Shown here piece after piece: positions 43,981 to 54,201 of a stretch of DNA of 64,000 nt. The position numbers and the translations under genes were made by a program. The notes below the pieces were generated by a model. The model was not told where the DNA came from, made no database searches, and saw only the letters and a program-made list of their open reading frames with translations. Source of the stretch: Paralithodes platypus (taxonomy: Eukaryota > Arthropoda > Malacostraca > Decapoda > Lithodidae); NCBI GenBank assembly GCA_032716605.1, contig CM064485.1:30681697-30745696 (forward strand), in the 5' to 3' direction. Position 1 is the first letter of the stretch. Each line of letters starts with the position of its first letter.

Positions 43981-44148
43981 GACTTCTATGGGGAGACGGA
44001 GAGTTGCTCGTTCCAAAAATGATCGTTTCGTTCCGATTGGAGCCATAGTAACGGCGCTAGGGCGAGTGAAAATGAGCGAATATTTCGGGATTGTGCCCGC
44101 TGGGCGGCTCGGTGTAAAATACCGCCTAGCCCGCCAATAAGGTGTTAA

Positions 44149-44275
44149 AACAGTAGGCTGAACGGGGCCGAACGGATACAAGGCAAAGAGAGAGGGAGAG
44201 AAATAGAAAAAAAAAAAAAAAGAGGAGAGAGAGAAAGAGTAAACTAAACAAAAGCGAGGTGGGCTCAATTGTTAA
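44149..44275 (-). repeat. R1 repeat, right part of the copy split by piggyBac A
   Basis: It starts AACAGTAGGCTGAACGGGGC and joins 24800-24931 across the TTAA to make one R1 arm, parallel to the uninterrupted arm at 24140-24325. It runs into a central loop at about 44276-44282. Confidence 0.8.
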
Positions 44276-44282
44276 GCCGTAA

Positions 44283-44545
44283 CGCAAACATTGAGCCCAC
44301 CTGCTGTTTGTTGTTTTCTTTTTCTCTCCCTCTCCTCTTTTTTTTTGTTTTTTTCTATTTCTCTCCCTCTCTCTTTGCCTTGTATCCGTTCAGCCTACTG
44401 TTTTAAGACGTTTATCCCCATCCAGGTGTCGATTTCGTCCTGGCGAGCGATAGGGAGCCAGCATTGTATGGAGAAATCCGGCTTCGCCGGAGAAATTTTT
44501 CTTTCGAAAAATATACAAATTTAGCTTATTCTCAAAACAAATATA
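44283..44545 (+). repeat. R1 repeat, opposite arm
   Basis: This arm is the inverted complement of 44149-44275 plus 24800-24931 (GAGCCCACCT, CT tract, TTCAGCCTACTGTTTTAAGA, CATCCAGGTGTCGA). R1 is therefore a foldback repeat of roughly 500 bp without the piggyBac. It has an intact TTAAGA at the piggyBac insertion point. Confidence 0.8.
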
Positions 44546-44654
44546 TATATATATGTCCGCTGAACATGATGGCGGTGTTTAGATTATTCTATCATCATTA
44601 TTGGATTTTATAGAAATAAATCTATAACGATAGTTTTTCGCTCTTATAGAATCC

Positions 44655-45020
44655 ATTCCGCAGCAAAATATTAACTCTGTCTGTTTTCACCAATAATAAG
44701 TGTTTTTTTATATTTTTTTGTTTTCATGAACGGCAAGAGGAAAGGTTATTCTATAAGATTTCATCAACAACAACAACAACAATAACAATATGTGGAATTT
44801 CACCGTAGGTGAACGCCGCATATCATCAGTCCGCCCGTATTTGCCCTAACTCTCAGTCGGTTTTCACCCATAATATTTGTTTTTTATATTGTTTTGTTTT
44901 CATGAACGGCAAGAGGAAAGGTTATTCTATAAGATTTCATCAACAACAACAACAAAAATAACAATATGTGGAATCTCACCGTAGGTGAAGGCATATCATC
45001 AGTCCGGACGTATTTGCCCT
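44655..45020. repeat. Tandem repeat (two units of about 170-190 bp)
   Basis: Units contain GTTTTCATGAACGGCAAGAG, AGATTTCATCAACAACAACA and CAATATGTGGAAT. A third unit is at 46588-46735, displaced by CR1-D. The CAA triplets are a small microsatellite in each unit. Confidence 0.85.
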
Positions 45021-45198
45021 AACTTCATATCTAGGAGTGTGAGTAACAGAACTGCTGATGTTATCTTAAAACTTTACTTGTCATTAGTGAGACCCCATAT
45101 GGATTATGCTGTTCAATTTTGGTGTCCTTATTACAGAATGGACATAGATTCATTGGAGAGTCGAGTACAACGTAGAATGACAAAAATGATCCATAATT

Positions 45199-45417
45199 AT
45201 TATGTTCCTTCCAACAACCAACTATACTCCTAAAATCGATTAATGAAATTTACAAACACATGTGGCAGTCCGTGGATTCGAATCCAGGATGCTCACACCG
45301 AAAATCAACACCTTATGCATCGCACCACGAAGACAGTTAAAGAATGGTGGACACTGCCTACGATTTATTATGCAACTTCGAATCCTGCATATCAATCTAA
45401 GCATGTACACACATCAA
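45199..45417 (-). mobile_element. tRNA-like SINE fragment in CR1-D
   Basis: On the minus strand, TTCGTGGTGCGATGCATAAG resembles an A box. GGATTCGAATCCACGG is a good B box about 30 bp further on (45267-45282). Such heads are typical of tRNA-derived SINEs. It lacks a foldable full tRNA and so is not a tRNA gene. It splits the CR1-D coding region at ATCCATAAT. Confidence 0.5.
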
Positions 45418-45527
45418 TATTAGAAATCTTCCGTATGAAGAAAGGTTGAAGAAATTAGGCTTACATTCGTTAGAGAGACGCAGAGTTAGAGGTGACATGA
45501 TAGAGGTATTCAAGTGGGTTAGTGGAA

Positions 45528-46149
45528 TTAACCTCTGAAGTGCGCATGGGGGTAATTGGAAACGTCCCCCTGTGCTGACGTATTTGAGGTGTTTCCGTCA
45601 CTAAAATATTCATTGTGCCATTAATAGCATTAATATTTATCCATATGCGCCTATTATGGGTTGATTATAAAGGTATTAACCTGAAACAACAATAAAACGA
45701 GTGAAAACAGCGTTTGGATGGTCAAAATCGGAGATATAGCCCGCGAGTTGTATAATGTATGGGTGAGGCAATCTGCTTTCCCGCCAATTTCCCCCAAGGC
45801 CACTGAGACACATCGATCGATACTCTCTCTCTCTCTCTTGCACTCGCTTGCTATCAGTGATGACCACACCCTCCAATCGGATTTCTAATGTTAGCACGAA
45901 AATATACCTCAGAATAAGGGAATAACAGGGAAAATAGGTGATAACTGAAGGAGAGGAGGAAAGTGGGGAAGGAGGGGAGGTAGAGGACTGAGATTTTGCA
46001 TGGCCCAGGGGCCAAAAAAAAAAAAAAATATAAATTTTTTTTTTTTTTTTCGATGTCAAAAGTTGATTTTTATTTTCTCTGACTCTTAAGAGTCTTCCCG
46101 CAGTGCGCCGGGGGAACTCTTAAGAGTCTCCCCGCAGCTCCCGGGTTAA
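45528..46149. mobile_element. TTAA MITE in CR1-D
   Basis: It is bounded by TTAA at 45528-45531 and 46146-46149, starts CCTCTGAAGTGCGC and ends GCAGCTCCCGGG. Removing it with one TTAA restores the CR1 reading GTGG-ATTAA-AAAGG-GACATG found uninterrupted at 21372-21395. The right end holds ACTCTTAAGAGTC palindromes. No coding capacity. Confidence 0.88.
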
Positions 46150-46587
46150 TAAAGGAGACATGAAAAATGTACTAAAGCTCAGTGATAGCGAAATAACTCG
46201 TACAAATGGTTTCAAATTAGATTAATTTCATTTCAGAAAAGATATAGGCAAATATTGGTTTGGTAACAGAGTTGTAGATGGGTGGAATAGGCTACCAAGT
46301 GATATAGTGGGATCAAGAACGATAGGAAGCTTTAAGATAACATTAGATAGGCATATGGACGAGATGGGTTGGGTGTGAGGGGGATCTACCAGGTGTGGGC
46401 CAATCGGCGCTCAGCAGACCCCGTAATCTTGTGTTAATTTCTGACCGTTTTGGTGGGGTCAGTACTCAAGGTATTAGTGAGATGGGTCTATAATTGGGCC
46501 TTGTAATTGGGGTTGGGTGTGACAGGGATCTGCCTTGTATGGGCCGATCGGCTTTTTGCAGACTCCCATTTTCTTATGTTATGTTCT

Positions 46588-46740
46588 TAACTCTCAGTCG
46601 GTTTTCACCCATAATAATTGTTTTTTATATTGTTTTGTTTTCATGAACGGCAAGAGGAAATGTTATTCTATAAGATTTCATCAACAACAACAACAAAAAT
46701 AACAATATGTGGAATTTCACGTAGGTGAAAGATATCTCAC
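46588..46740. repeat. Third unit of the 44.7-kb tandem repeat
   Basis: It begins CTCTCAGTCGGTTTTCACCC and continues as in 44845-45000. The unit was contiguous with those before CR1-D arrived. Confidence 0.85.
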
Positions 46741-46764
46741 TAGCCTAATAATTTTTTTTTTACC

Positions 46765-47100
46765 CACCTGCCGAAGGTACTCTTTGGCATCGTCGATGTT
46801 CCCGGAACATCTGAGAGCATCGCCGAAGGTGCTCTTTGGCATCGTCGATGTTCCCAGAACATCTGAGAGCATCGGCGACGGTGAGTATGGGTGAGTATCC
46901 ATGCAGCATTGCAAAAGTTTTTTTGTGCGAAACCATCCGCGATGTCTCGCCGATGTCGCAGATGATCGCAGAAACCCTTCGGCGATGCTCGCCGATGCTT
47001 GCGAGGGTAACCGATCATCGGGAGTCCTCGTCCAAAATTTTGAACTGTGCGAACTGTAATGCCCTCGAAAATGTCCCCCAACCACAATAATGTACTACCC
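46765..47100. repeat. CCGATG-rich region with 52-bp duplication
   Basis: A 52-bp segment containing TTTGGCATCGTCGATGTTCC occurs twice (46787 and 46831). The following part is rich in TCGCCGATG words, as in 24420-24620. It is probably part of the same element family; see the shared 32-bp end at 47564-47595. Confidence 0.6.
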
Positions 47101-47224
47101 GAGTTGACGTCAGGTATAGCGTAAAATAGTCGTAGATGGTAAGTCCAATAAACTCATCACGTGATAACACCACGAGACTATCACCTGGTTCTTAAAAATC
47201 GGACTAAGGTTGCTATACTTTTAG

Positions 47225-47540
47225 TACGTCCGTGGTAGTACAGTGGGTTAGCGCGCGGGCCTGGTGGTGATGGTGGTGCGTCACTAACCAGGGTTCGAAC
47301 CCCACCCAAGGCATCTCAAAACCTGTGGGTTTTTAGGAGGGTTAAATTCCCTTCAGAGGTTCATACCCCGCGCCAGGTACCAGGAAAGGTTGATCCTAAA
47401 GGTAGCCTGGGGATATTTCCCTTCCTATTTAACCTGGAAAAACCTAGCATTTCACGAACATTGTGCGACGACCCACGAGGGCCCTTGCGAGGCCTTGAGA
47501 GTCAAAAAAATGTTATGAGAGGTGTTGAGACATGCTAATT
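47225..47540 (+). mobile_element. tRNA-derived SINE
   Basis: The head has an A-box-like GTAGTACAGTGGGTTAGCGC (47231-47250) and a perfect B box GGTTCGAACCCC (47293-47304) about 45 bp further on, too far apart for a normal tRNA. The body continues to about 47540, ending with GAGAGTCAAAAAAATG. I cannot name the family. Confidence 0.6.
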
Positions 47541-47563
47541 TATTGGTTTCGGCGACGAAAATC

Positions 47564-47595
47564 GTGACTTGTCTCACCAGTGGGAAAGGGGCATA
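47564..47595. repeat. 32-bp inverted copy of 24330-24361
   Basis: The sequence is the exact reverse complement of 24330-24361 (core GACTTGTCTCACCAGTGGGA). It could be the right terminus of the element whose left terminus is at 24330. Confidence 0.6.
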
Positions 47596-47599
47596 ATAA

Positions 47600-48000
47600 G
47601 CTTATAGGCTACCAGTGAAGTTGAAAGGGCCGTGAGTCATACAAAAGTGTTCATACAGCGGTCATACAGCAGTCAAAGTGGTATGGAAATAAGGTACAAA
47701 ATGTCTCAGTCTCATAGAATAGGAACAAGGAGCTCGGTAGGACGTGGAGGCCGTGGTCGGACATGGGGAAGCAGCACACAACACCAACAACAACAACAAC
47801 AATAACAACAACGAAGGACTCCGCCGCGCCGCCAGGCTCGCCACTTTCCCATCAGCACAACTCGCCACATTCCCATCAAAACTTACCACAAATCTAAAGG
47901 GAGCTCAGACGGTATTGTGCAGCATAATTATCTGGTTCGGCTCAATGGTTTAAGGAGGGGGTTTAGTTTGCTCTCTAAACCTCTATCAAACTTTAAAAAA
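47600..48000. other. No gene seen; (CAA)n tract
   Basis: A CAACAACAACAACAATAACA tract occurs at about 47785-47812. The open frames here are short and low-complexity. Nothing else is supported. Confidence 0.5.
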
Positions 48001-48078
48001 ATACCCACAAGCCCCCCTTTTGATATAAATTTGTACATTTTCGGTAGCAAAAATGTCCCGGCAGAAGGTCGATTCCTC

Positions 48079-48567
48079 TTTAACCCATAATTAGCGGCGA
48101 GCAACATAAGTCGAGTTAAATAAAGCTGGACTATGTGGCGGCGCTCGACATAACTCGAGTGGCAATTTCAGCACGTAATGTGGCTGAGAGAGAGAGACAA
48201 GTGGTGGCAGGAGACTAGCGAGCGTATGACTGCTCCAGACCACCGCGGCGAACCTACTGACACAAATCTCAGCTCCCTCCTCCCTCTCTCACTCGCTACA
48301 TACTCAATTATGTACTGAAAGTACCGAATTACCTGCTTTTTGCACTCGCGTTGCACGGTTATTGCAAGAAAACTATCCATCATACAAGGATCGTTATGGT
48401 GTCATTCGAAAGCTCTGTTTATGCCCTTTCAGGGATAGGTACTTGTTTTACGTTCTGGGTCTTATTTAGGCATGAAAATGATCACGTAAACAGCCCTATT
48501 TTGGCTAAAAACACCCCGCTGTGCGGTACACATAAATAAACCGCATAGGCCGCTCGTAAGGTGTTAA
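48079..48567 (+). mobile_element. piggyBac-A-derived MITE, copy 2
   Basis: It is 489 bp, bounded by TTAA, and nearly identical to the reverse complement of 27679-28166. It is flanked by R1-like sequence (AAATTTGTACATTTTCGG on the left, CTCGCCAGGAAAAAAATTGA on the right). Its ends match those of piggyBac A, so that element's transposase is the likely mobiliser. Confidence 0.85.
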
Positions 48568-48643
48568 ATACAGGCTCGCTTTCGCTCGCCAGGAAAAAAA
48601 TTGACACCTAAATGGCACGAAAGGTCTTATTATTGGCAAAGAA

Positions 48644-49138
48644 ATGGGGCAAAAGTACCGCCACCCAAAGGTAAGTGCAAAATTGCTGAACCATGGCCCA
48701 CACAGTGAGCTAGGCTGTAAGTTGGGAAAAAGATGCCGATTCCTGCACTCTCTGCTCTGTGAATCATCAGTGGCAAACCGGGCATGCCTGGACAAGAAAT
48801 GCAAGCAAAAACATATAAAGGGAACCAATAGGTCTAAGTATGCCAACGAAGGAGTTCCACCCCCCAACCACCAAGAAGCACTCCTCCTAACCCTAGCGAA
48901 AACTCAAGCCGCTCCATCCCCCGTCCCCAACCCCCTGAACACATCAGTAGCATCAAGTCCTGCCTATTTAGACTTAGTCATGGGCATGAAAGCAACACTG
49001 ACAAAAGCAATGAAAAATCCAACAGCCATAATATCAAGCCTCACAATGAAAGGACAACACTTCCAAACCCAAGCCCAAGCTCAATTTCAACCACCACCCC
49101 AAATGTTTCCTTGGCTAAATGCTGTAAAATCTCACTAG
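48644..49138 (+). pseudogene. CR1-C ORF1 remnant (CCCH fingers)
   Basis: The 164-residue frame has the finger cluster CKLGKRCRFLHSLLC, CLDKKCKQKHIKGT, aligned with CR1-B ORF1 residues about 295-340. A Gln/Pro-rich tail follows. It lacks the PHD finger and the first fingers. ORF2 follows at 49150 with GCAACATTTAAGG, where CR1-B has an open GGCAACATCAGAGG. Confidence 0.7.
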
Positions 49139-49149
49139 ACAATGCAATG

Positions 49150-50021
49150 ATGGGCAACATTTAAGGTCTATACCCTAAGACAAACAGATGCAAGATCCCT
49201 TTTATTGAAGAGCTTGGCGAAGCAAATTACGTAATGTTCATTGCCCTGACAGAGACTCACCTCAAAAGTGAGGTGAGTGATGCAGAAATATTAGTGACAA
49301 ATTACACATCCTACAGAGCAGATCGCAAAATTAGAAGTCATGGTGGAGTCATCACATATGTAAGAAATTACCTAGCCTCAGAAACAGAATCAATACTAGC
49401 CTACTCAGATGGTCAAGTAGAAGTGCTGGTTCTCCACATTAAGTAACTTAATTTAATTATTCTCAATTGTTATTTCCCTCCATCATGCACCCTTGAAAAT
49501 GTCAATAATGCATACAGTAGAATCGACAAGCTAATCGACGATATGCCAACCCCCACACCAGACATCATCATCTGTGGAGACTTTAAGTTTCCTATCATCC
49601 ATTGGTCAGAAGGAAAGGTCTCAGGAGGTACCAGAGAGGAGCAAGCACAAGCCAGGCTTCTCCTTGAACCCTCTGACAAGCTTTTCCTCACACAACTAAT
49701 AACAAAGCCTACCAGAGTCAATAACACACTCTACCTCCTCTTCACTAACAACCAGGATATAATTAGCGACTACTCAGTGAAGACAATATTCTTTGACCAC
49801 AGCCTTGTAACCATACACACAGTAACAGGAAGGCTGGGGCTCAAGTTGAGACTGTAACTCCGCCAAAAAAAAAAAATCTCCAATTTGAACTTTTTCAGTG
49901 AAGCAATTGACTGGGTAAATCTTCAAACTTCCTTCTCCAGGACAAATTGGGACCTGATTCTCCATGACAAGGACCCAAATGCCATACTTGACACCATCCT
50001 CAGCACCCTACTGAAGGAGTT
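49150..50021 (+). pseudogene. CR1-C ORF2 remnant, endonuclease part
   Basis: Fragments MFIALTETHLKSEV, TSYRADRKIRSHGGV, GDFKFPIIHW and FFDHSLVTIH match CR1-B ORF2 motifs. There are in-frame stops near 49160 and 49444 and at 49857, plus a frameshift near 49865 at an A-run. GDFN has become GDFK and SDH has become FDH, so catalytic residues are lost. The frame is cut at 50021 by an inserted unit and resumes at 53260. Confidence 0.75.
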
Positions 50022-53000
50022 GTAACGGGAAGAAATTGTACTTTCCCTTTTGGTATATGTTGTAAGGTTTGACTTAACTAAGACTTTTTCCCCTTCATTC
50101 ACTCTTCCCTATATTTAAGGGAAATGTATCATTTAAGAAGGGTTAAGTAACCTTTGTCTATGTAAAGAGGGAATTAGCCTAGATCAGGTGGAGAACTAAT
50201 ATTCCCAAATCTATCTACAATACTTTCAAGCCTAATTTTCCTTTCACCCCTTTTGTTATTCCCTGTAAAAATCCTTCCTTTTTTAATTTAGAGTAATGCC
50301 CCCTTGTGTAAAAAGACCGCCAATTCTTACCCCAGCGACGCCACCCTTTGTGGTCACCCTCCCCTTTTTTGGCGGGATCCCTGGCACTGGCCCTCGGCCC
50401 CTCACTGTCGTGACCCCAGGCCTACGAGAGAGACACCTACCTACCCCCCAGTCTCTGTCATCATTCCCCACTTCTTCTCCGGACTTAGGCTTCCTTTCCC
50501 TCTATTCAGAGGTTCGTAATTAAAGTTTATAGTGTTATAAGGTATTGCTTATTCAGTTAAGTAAGTACTATAGTGTGTAATGTAGGAGGTATTACTGTGA
50601 TTGACAAATTCGTGAACTCGAGCCTACCATCGGGTTGGTCGACAGGCACCCCTCACCTGCCAAGTGCCTACAACCATTCAAATTCCCCCATTATCATTGT
50701 GTTCAGTAAAACTTAGTCTGTGCACCTTTGCTAAGTGTTTTTCTGATATTTTATACTTTGTTATTCCAAATTAACGTCAAATTAACTTTGTGTGTAATAA
50801 TTTCAGTCAGAGGGATGCCATTTGATGGCCTTTCAATTCTTGTGTTTTTCCATAATTCCCGACCAAACTTAGGCTAGTCTAATTTGCTAGTTTGTATTTC
50901 ACCGTTTTACATAATCCTGAGGTAGTGCGAGAACACCAGTTAAGAGTAGAATTGAGGATGACGAAGTTGATTAAAATGCTTTTGAAGCTTGACCGCCATT
51001 TTAGGATTTTGACCATCTCGCATTTCGGAGAAACGACCAGGTTTAGTAAATTACTAATGTAGCAGTTGTATTGTATGTTTAGAACTTGTTCATTACTTTG
51101 AGTTTATAAAACCATGCATTTTGGTAAATATGATTGTATTTTAATGTGTAAATCAGGAAAGGACATTCGTTTGAGATCGTGTCCTTGAGTTTTGTTTACC
51201 TTTCGTGTCTCTGACGTTCCAAAGTTAGACCTATTCAGATAAGTATTTATAACTAACGTCTCCTAGGCCTGGTTATTGTTAATTTTAAATGTGTTTACTG
51301 GGTTATAGTGTAAAGAGTTACTTGTTATCTTGATTTAGAGGTCCTCATTTCCCAACCCCAGTACTGTCAAATTTCGGACCCCCATTGGGTCGGGTTTATT
51401 TCAGATGATTACTTGTTCTTACCTATTGTTACTTAAAGTTAACTAGTGAAAAGGCCGTTTAGGTATGGGTACTTGCTGAATTATTATGGTAGGTTATATG
51501 ATTTTAAATTTTTAATTAGGCTACCTAACTTTCACCTAATTGGAAGTACAGTAGGCTATTATTAATTATTGTGCATTTAGAGTGTATTATGAATATTGAT
51601 TGCTATGATATAATTATGTTTGACATGGTCTAATGTACAGAGTTGCATTGCAAGGGATGGGACGCTGTAGTGAGATTCTGGGCAGCTGATTTCAGGGGAT
51701 AAGTGACTCGAGTTACAGTAGAAATAACGTTTAGCTTTGTTTGAGCCTTGTATAGCACCCTCCGCATTGAGCAGTCCAAGCTGTTAAGTTTGACCATGAC
51801 AATTACCTTTGGATTTATGCCATTATTGTATTGATTTGACTCCATAGATATGCTGTGTAATTATGTATTCCCAATTGTGTGTAGAATACTGCTGAGTAAC
51901 ATATGTACCTGTACTTAATGAGAGGATCTTTGGATGCCTTAAGAGATTATTTCGGTACAGTACTGTAATGTCATAATTTGATCTGTCATTGTATTTCTGT
52001 ACTTATATTAGCTCATCTATTTTTATACGTTAATAGGAATCCATGTATTTTTATGTTTATATTAGCCTATATTTGTGATATGTATTTGTTTTAGTATTAC
52101 TGTGTACCGTAATTAGGATATTGATTAACCCCATTATTAAGGGTTAGCTATATGTCAACCGTGGGTTAAGAATGTATTCGACTTACCAGGGAACCAGTTT
52201 GGGACGGAGTCGATGTGATGCTGAATTGCTGATGGCGGAGAATCGGAGATTCACCCCTCCCATTGGCTGAGTGCAGGATGCTGAACTCGTGTACTGTACG
52301 AGGGTTCAAGGACCGCAGGATGATGTATGATTACTCCCTATACCCCAGGATACGGTAGGCCGAAGAAACCTACAGGCAAGCCTGGCCGATACCGGTATCT
52401 AGCGGAATTGGGATGTATAATACTGAGAGGAATGGGGTGGATACAGACAGCAATATTAGAGTCTTACTCCTATGTTAAGAGACTGTCCCAGTACGGTAAT
52501 GGATTGGTCCCAGGTTAATGGTATAGAGATAATTAGATACGGACCATACGGTACCAATGTTAAGAGTTGTAAACGGTAAAATGTTCCTTATATTAATATC
52601 AAGCTTAAGATTACTGCAATATGTTTGTATCTATCCTCCCGTACCTATTTGGATCTAAATGTGTTGTCAGGATGGTAAATCGGAGCTGTCAGTATTAAAT
52701 TGGTCTAAGAGTAGTACCAGTAGCCTAACCGAGAGTTAAAGTCTTGTCAGCCAACATTGAAGGTGAAGTTCTTGATTGGTCTTTGCTAGCCTCCGATTTA
52801 TCCTACTGTCCTAATGTACCTGAATAATGAGCATGAGTCACGATTGCATAAAGAATAAGAAAACCATGGGGACAGCCAGTTCACCTGAAGGGGGGCGATC
52901 AAATAATTTGAATGAATTACCGTTCCCAAAAACATCCTTATGTGATATCTAGAAAGTAAAGAATATGCTAGGTCTCAGTGGGGTTTTTGTGGTTCTTTGG

Positions 53001-53259
53001 TCTTATCATCATGTCGGAGTTGCAGCCTTTCCCCTTCCTCGAAGGATGTTGGATGTGGGTCAACCAAACAGGGTTGTCCTCTCGTTAATTAGAATGCTAT
53101 AACGGGTTTGTCGTCATCTCTTCCTTTCTATCCTCGAGTACCTATTTTCCACCTTCGCAGCTTAATCCTTCTTTTTCTGTCTCTCTCTACCTATCTCTCT
53201 TGTTCGCAGAAGAAGGGAAGTGAAGAAAGAGAGAGGTACCCCCCCCCCCCCCCGTTACA
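50022..53259. mobile_element. 3.24-kb unit with TG...CA ends, possible solo long LTR
   Basis: The unit starts TGTAACGGG and ends CCCGTTACA, and is flanked by GAGT at 50018-50021 and 53260-53263. Removing it with one GAGT rejoins the CR1-C reading frame at the residues homologous to CR1-B CKNTIPPK, which confirms its limits. TG/CA ends with a short inverted repeat and a 4-bp duplication fit an LTR. It has no convincing ORF. A TATATTTAAGGG motif is near 50111, and a purine tract (AGAAGGGAAGTGAAGAAAGA) with a C-run lies near the right end. A non-autonomous DNA transposon is the alternative. Confidence 0.65.
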
Positions 53260-53571
53260 GAGTGTCATCATTACATTCCCCCAAGGAGGAAACCTTCCAA
53301 CGCCTCGGCACCTCATAATCCCGAGGGACCAAAAAATTATAATGCAGAAAAGATCATCACTCAACAAATAGCTCAATAACACCCAAAACAAAGAGAGGAA
53401 GCTTGCACTATCTAACAAGATTGCAAACATAGAAACTCAAATTAAAGCGTCCCATGAGCATCATAAGCGAAGAGAGGAAGATCGTGCAGTACTGAACATA
53501 AAGCGGAATCCCAAATTCTTTTATAGTTACTGCAGGCGCTTCTCAAAAACTAAGAAACTAGTGGGGCCATT
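53260..53571 (+). pseudogene. CR1-C ORF2 remnant after the insertion
   Basis: The segment matches CR1-B ORF2 from the CKNTIPP motif to FFYAYAKRR...GPL (here FFYSYCRRFSKTKKLVGPL). It has a stop near 53370 and at least one shift. It ends at a TTAA where MITE sequence begins. Confidence 0.7.
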
Positions 53572-54198
53572 AACCCGGGAACTGCGGGAAGACTCTTAAG
53601 AGTTCCCCCGGCGGACTGCGGGAAGACTCTTAACCTCTGAAGTGCGCATGGGGGTAATTAGACACCTCTCCCTGTGCGCATGTATTTGAGGTGTTTCCGT
53701 CACTAAAATATTCATTGTACCATTAATAGCATTAATACTTATCCATATGCGCCTATTATGGGTTGATTATAAAGGTATTAACCTGAAACAACAATAAAAC
53801 GAGTGAAAACAGTGTTTGGATGGTCAAAATCGGAGATATAGCCCGCGAGTTGTATAATGCATGGGTGAGGCAAGCTGCTTTCCCGCCAATTTCCCCCAAG
53901 GCCACTGAGACACAGTCGATCGATACTCTCTCTCTCTCTCTTGCACTCGCTTGCCATCAGTGATGACAACACCCTGCTTGCAACTCGCTAATGTTAGCAC
54001 GAAAATATACCTCAGAATAAGGGAATAACAGGGAAAATAGGTGATAACTGAAGGAGAGGAGGAAAGTGGGGAAGGAGGGGAGGTAGAGGACTGAGATTTT
54101 GCATGGCCCAGGGGCCAAAAAAAAAAAAAAAAATAAAAAAATAAAAATATATATATTTTTTTGTTCTATGTCAAAAGTTTTTTTTTTTTTTTCACTCA
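53572..54198. mobile_element. TTAA MITEs, nested copies
   Basis: 53574 starts TTAACCCGGGAACTGCGGG with ACTCTTAAGAGT palindromes. At 53631 a second MITE starts TTAACCTCTGAAGTGCGC and runs to about 54198, with the body seen at 45528-46149. The interior A- and T-runs near 54116-54190 mark its hairpin end. Confidence 0.7.
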
Positions 54199-54201
54199 CT
54201 C

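Larger units (their letters stand above)
24932..44148 (+). mobile_element. piggyBac A: 19.2-kb piggyBac element with nested insertions
   Basis: The left end is TTAA (24932-24935) followed by CCCTTAACTGGCGGCG. The right end is CCGCCAATAAGGTG followed by TTAA (44145-44148). Both ends are homologous to the two ends of the 489-bp MITEs at 27679-28166 and 48079-48567. The outer flanks join into one R1 copy that matches the empty R1 at 24140-24325, which proves the limits independently. Inside are the transposase exons (25134-25431, 34725-36888), hairpin satellites, a MITE, a Harbinger element and CR1-B. Without the recognisable Harbinger, CR1-B and MITE the element would still be about 8 kb. A paired word GGCGGCGCGCRACATARGTC occurs twice near the left end and may bind transposase. 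Confidence 0.8.
45021..46587 (+). mobile_element. CR1-D: 5'-truncated CR1-A-family copy, doubly interrupted
   Basis: This plus-strand copy encodes the end of ORF2 (FISRSVSNRTADVILKLYL; RPHMDYAVQFWCPYYRM), almost identical to CR1-A, then the 3' UTR and the TTATGTTATGTTCTT tail. It is interrupted at 45199-45417 by a tRNA-like insert and at 45528-46149 by a TTAA MITE. Flanking AACT words at about 45018 and 46588 may be its target duplication in the tandem repeat. ORF2 is not functional. Confidence 0.85.
48605..53571 (+). mobile_element. CR1-C: decayed relative of CR1-B
   Basis: Homology to CR1-B runs through the CCCH cluster (48644-49138), the endonuclease (about 49150-50021) and, after a 3.24-kb insertion, the region before the RT (53260-53571). 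It then stops at a TTAA MITE. Frames are broken by stops and shifts. The 5' part with the PHD finger and the whole RT are missing from the visible copy. Confidence 0.8.

Noticed and set aside
45250..45340. A functional tRNA gene on the minus strand
   Set aside because: The B box is good but acceptor and D arms do not pair over a normal length, and it lies inside an insertion in a dead retroposon. A SINE head is more likely.
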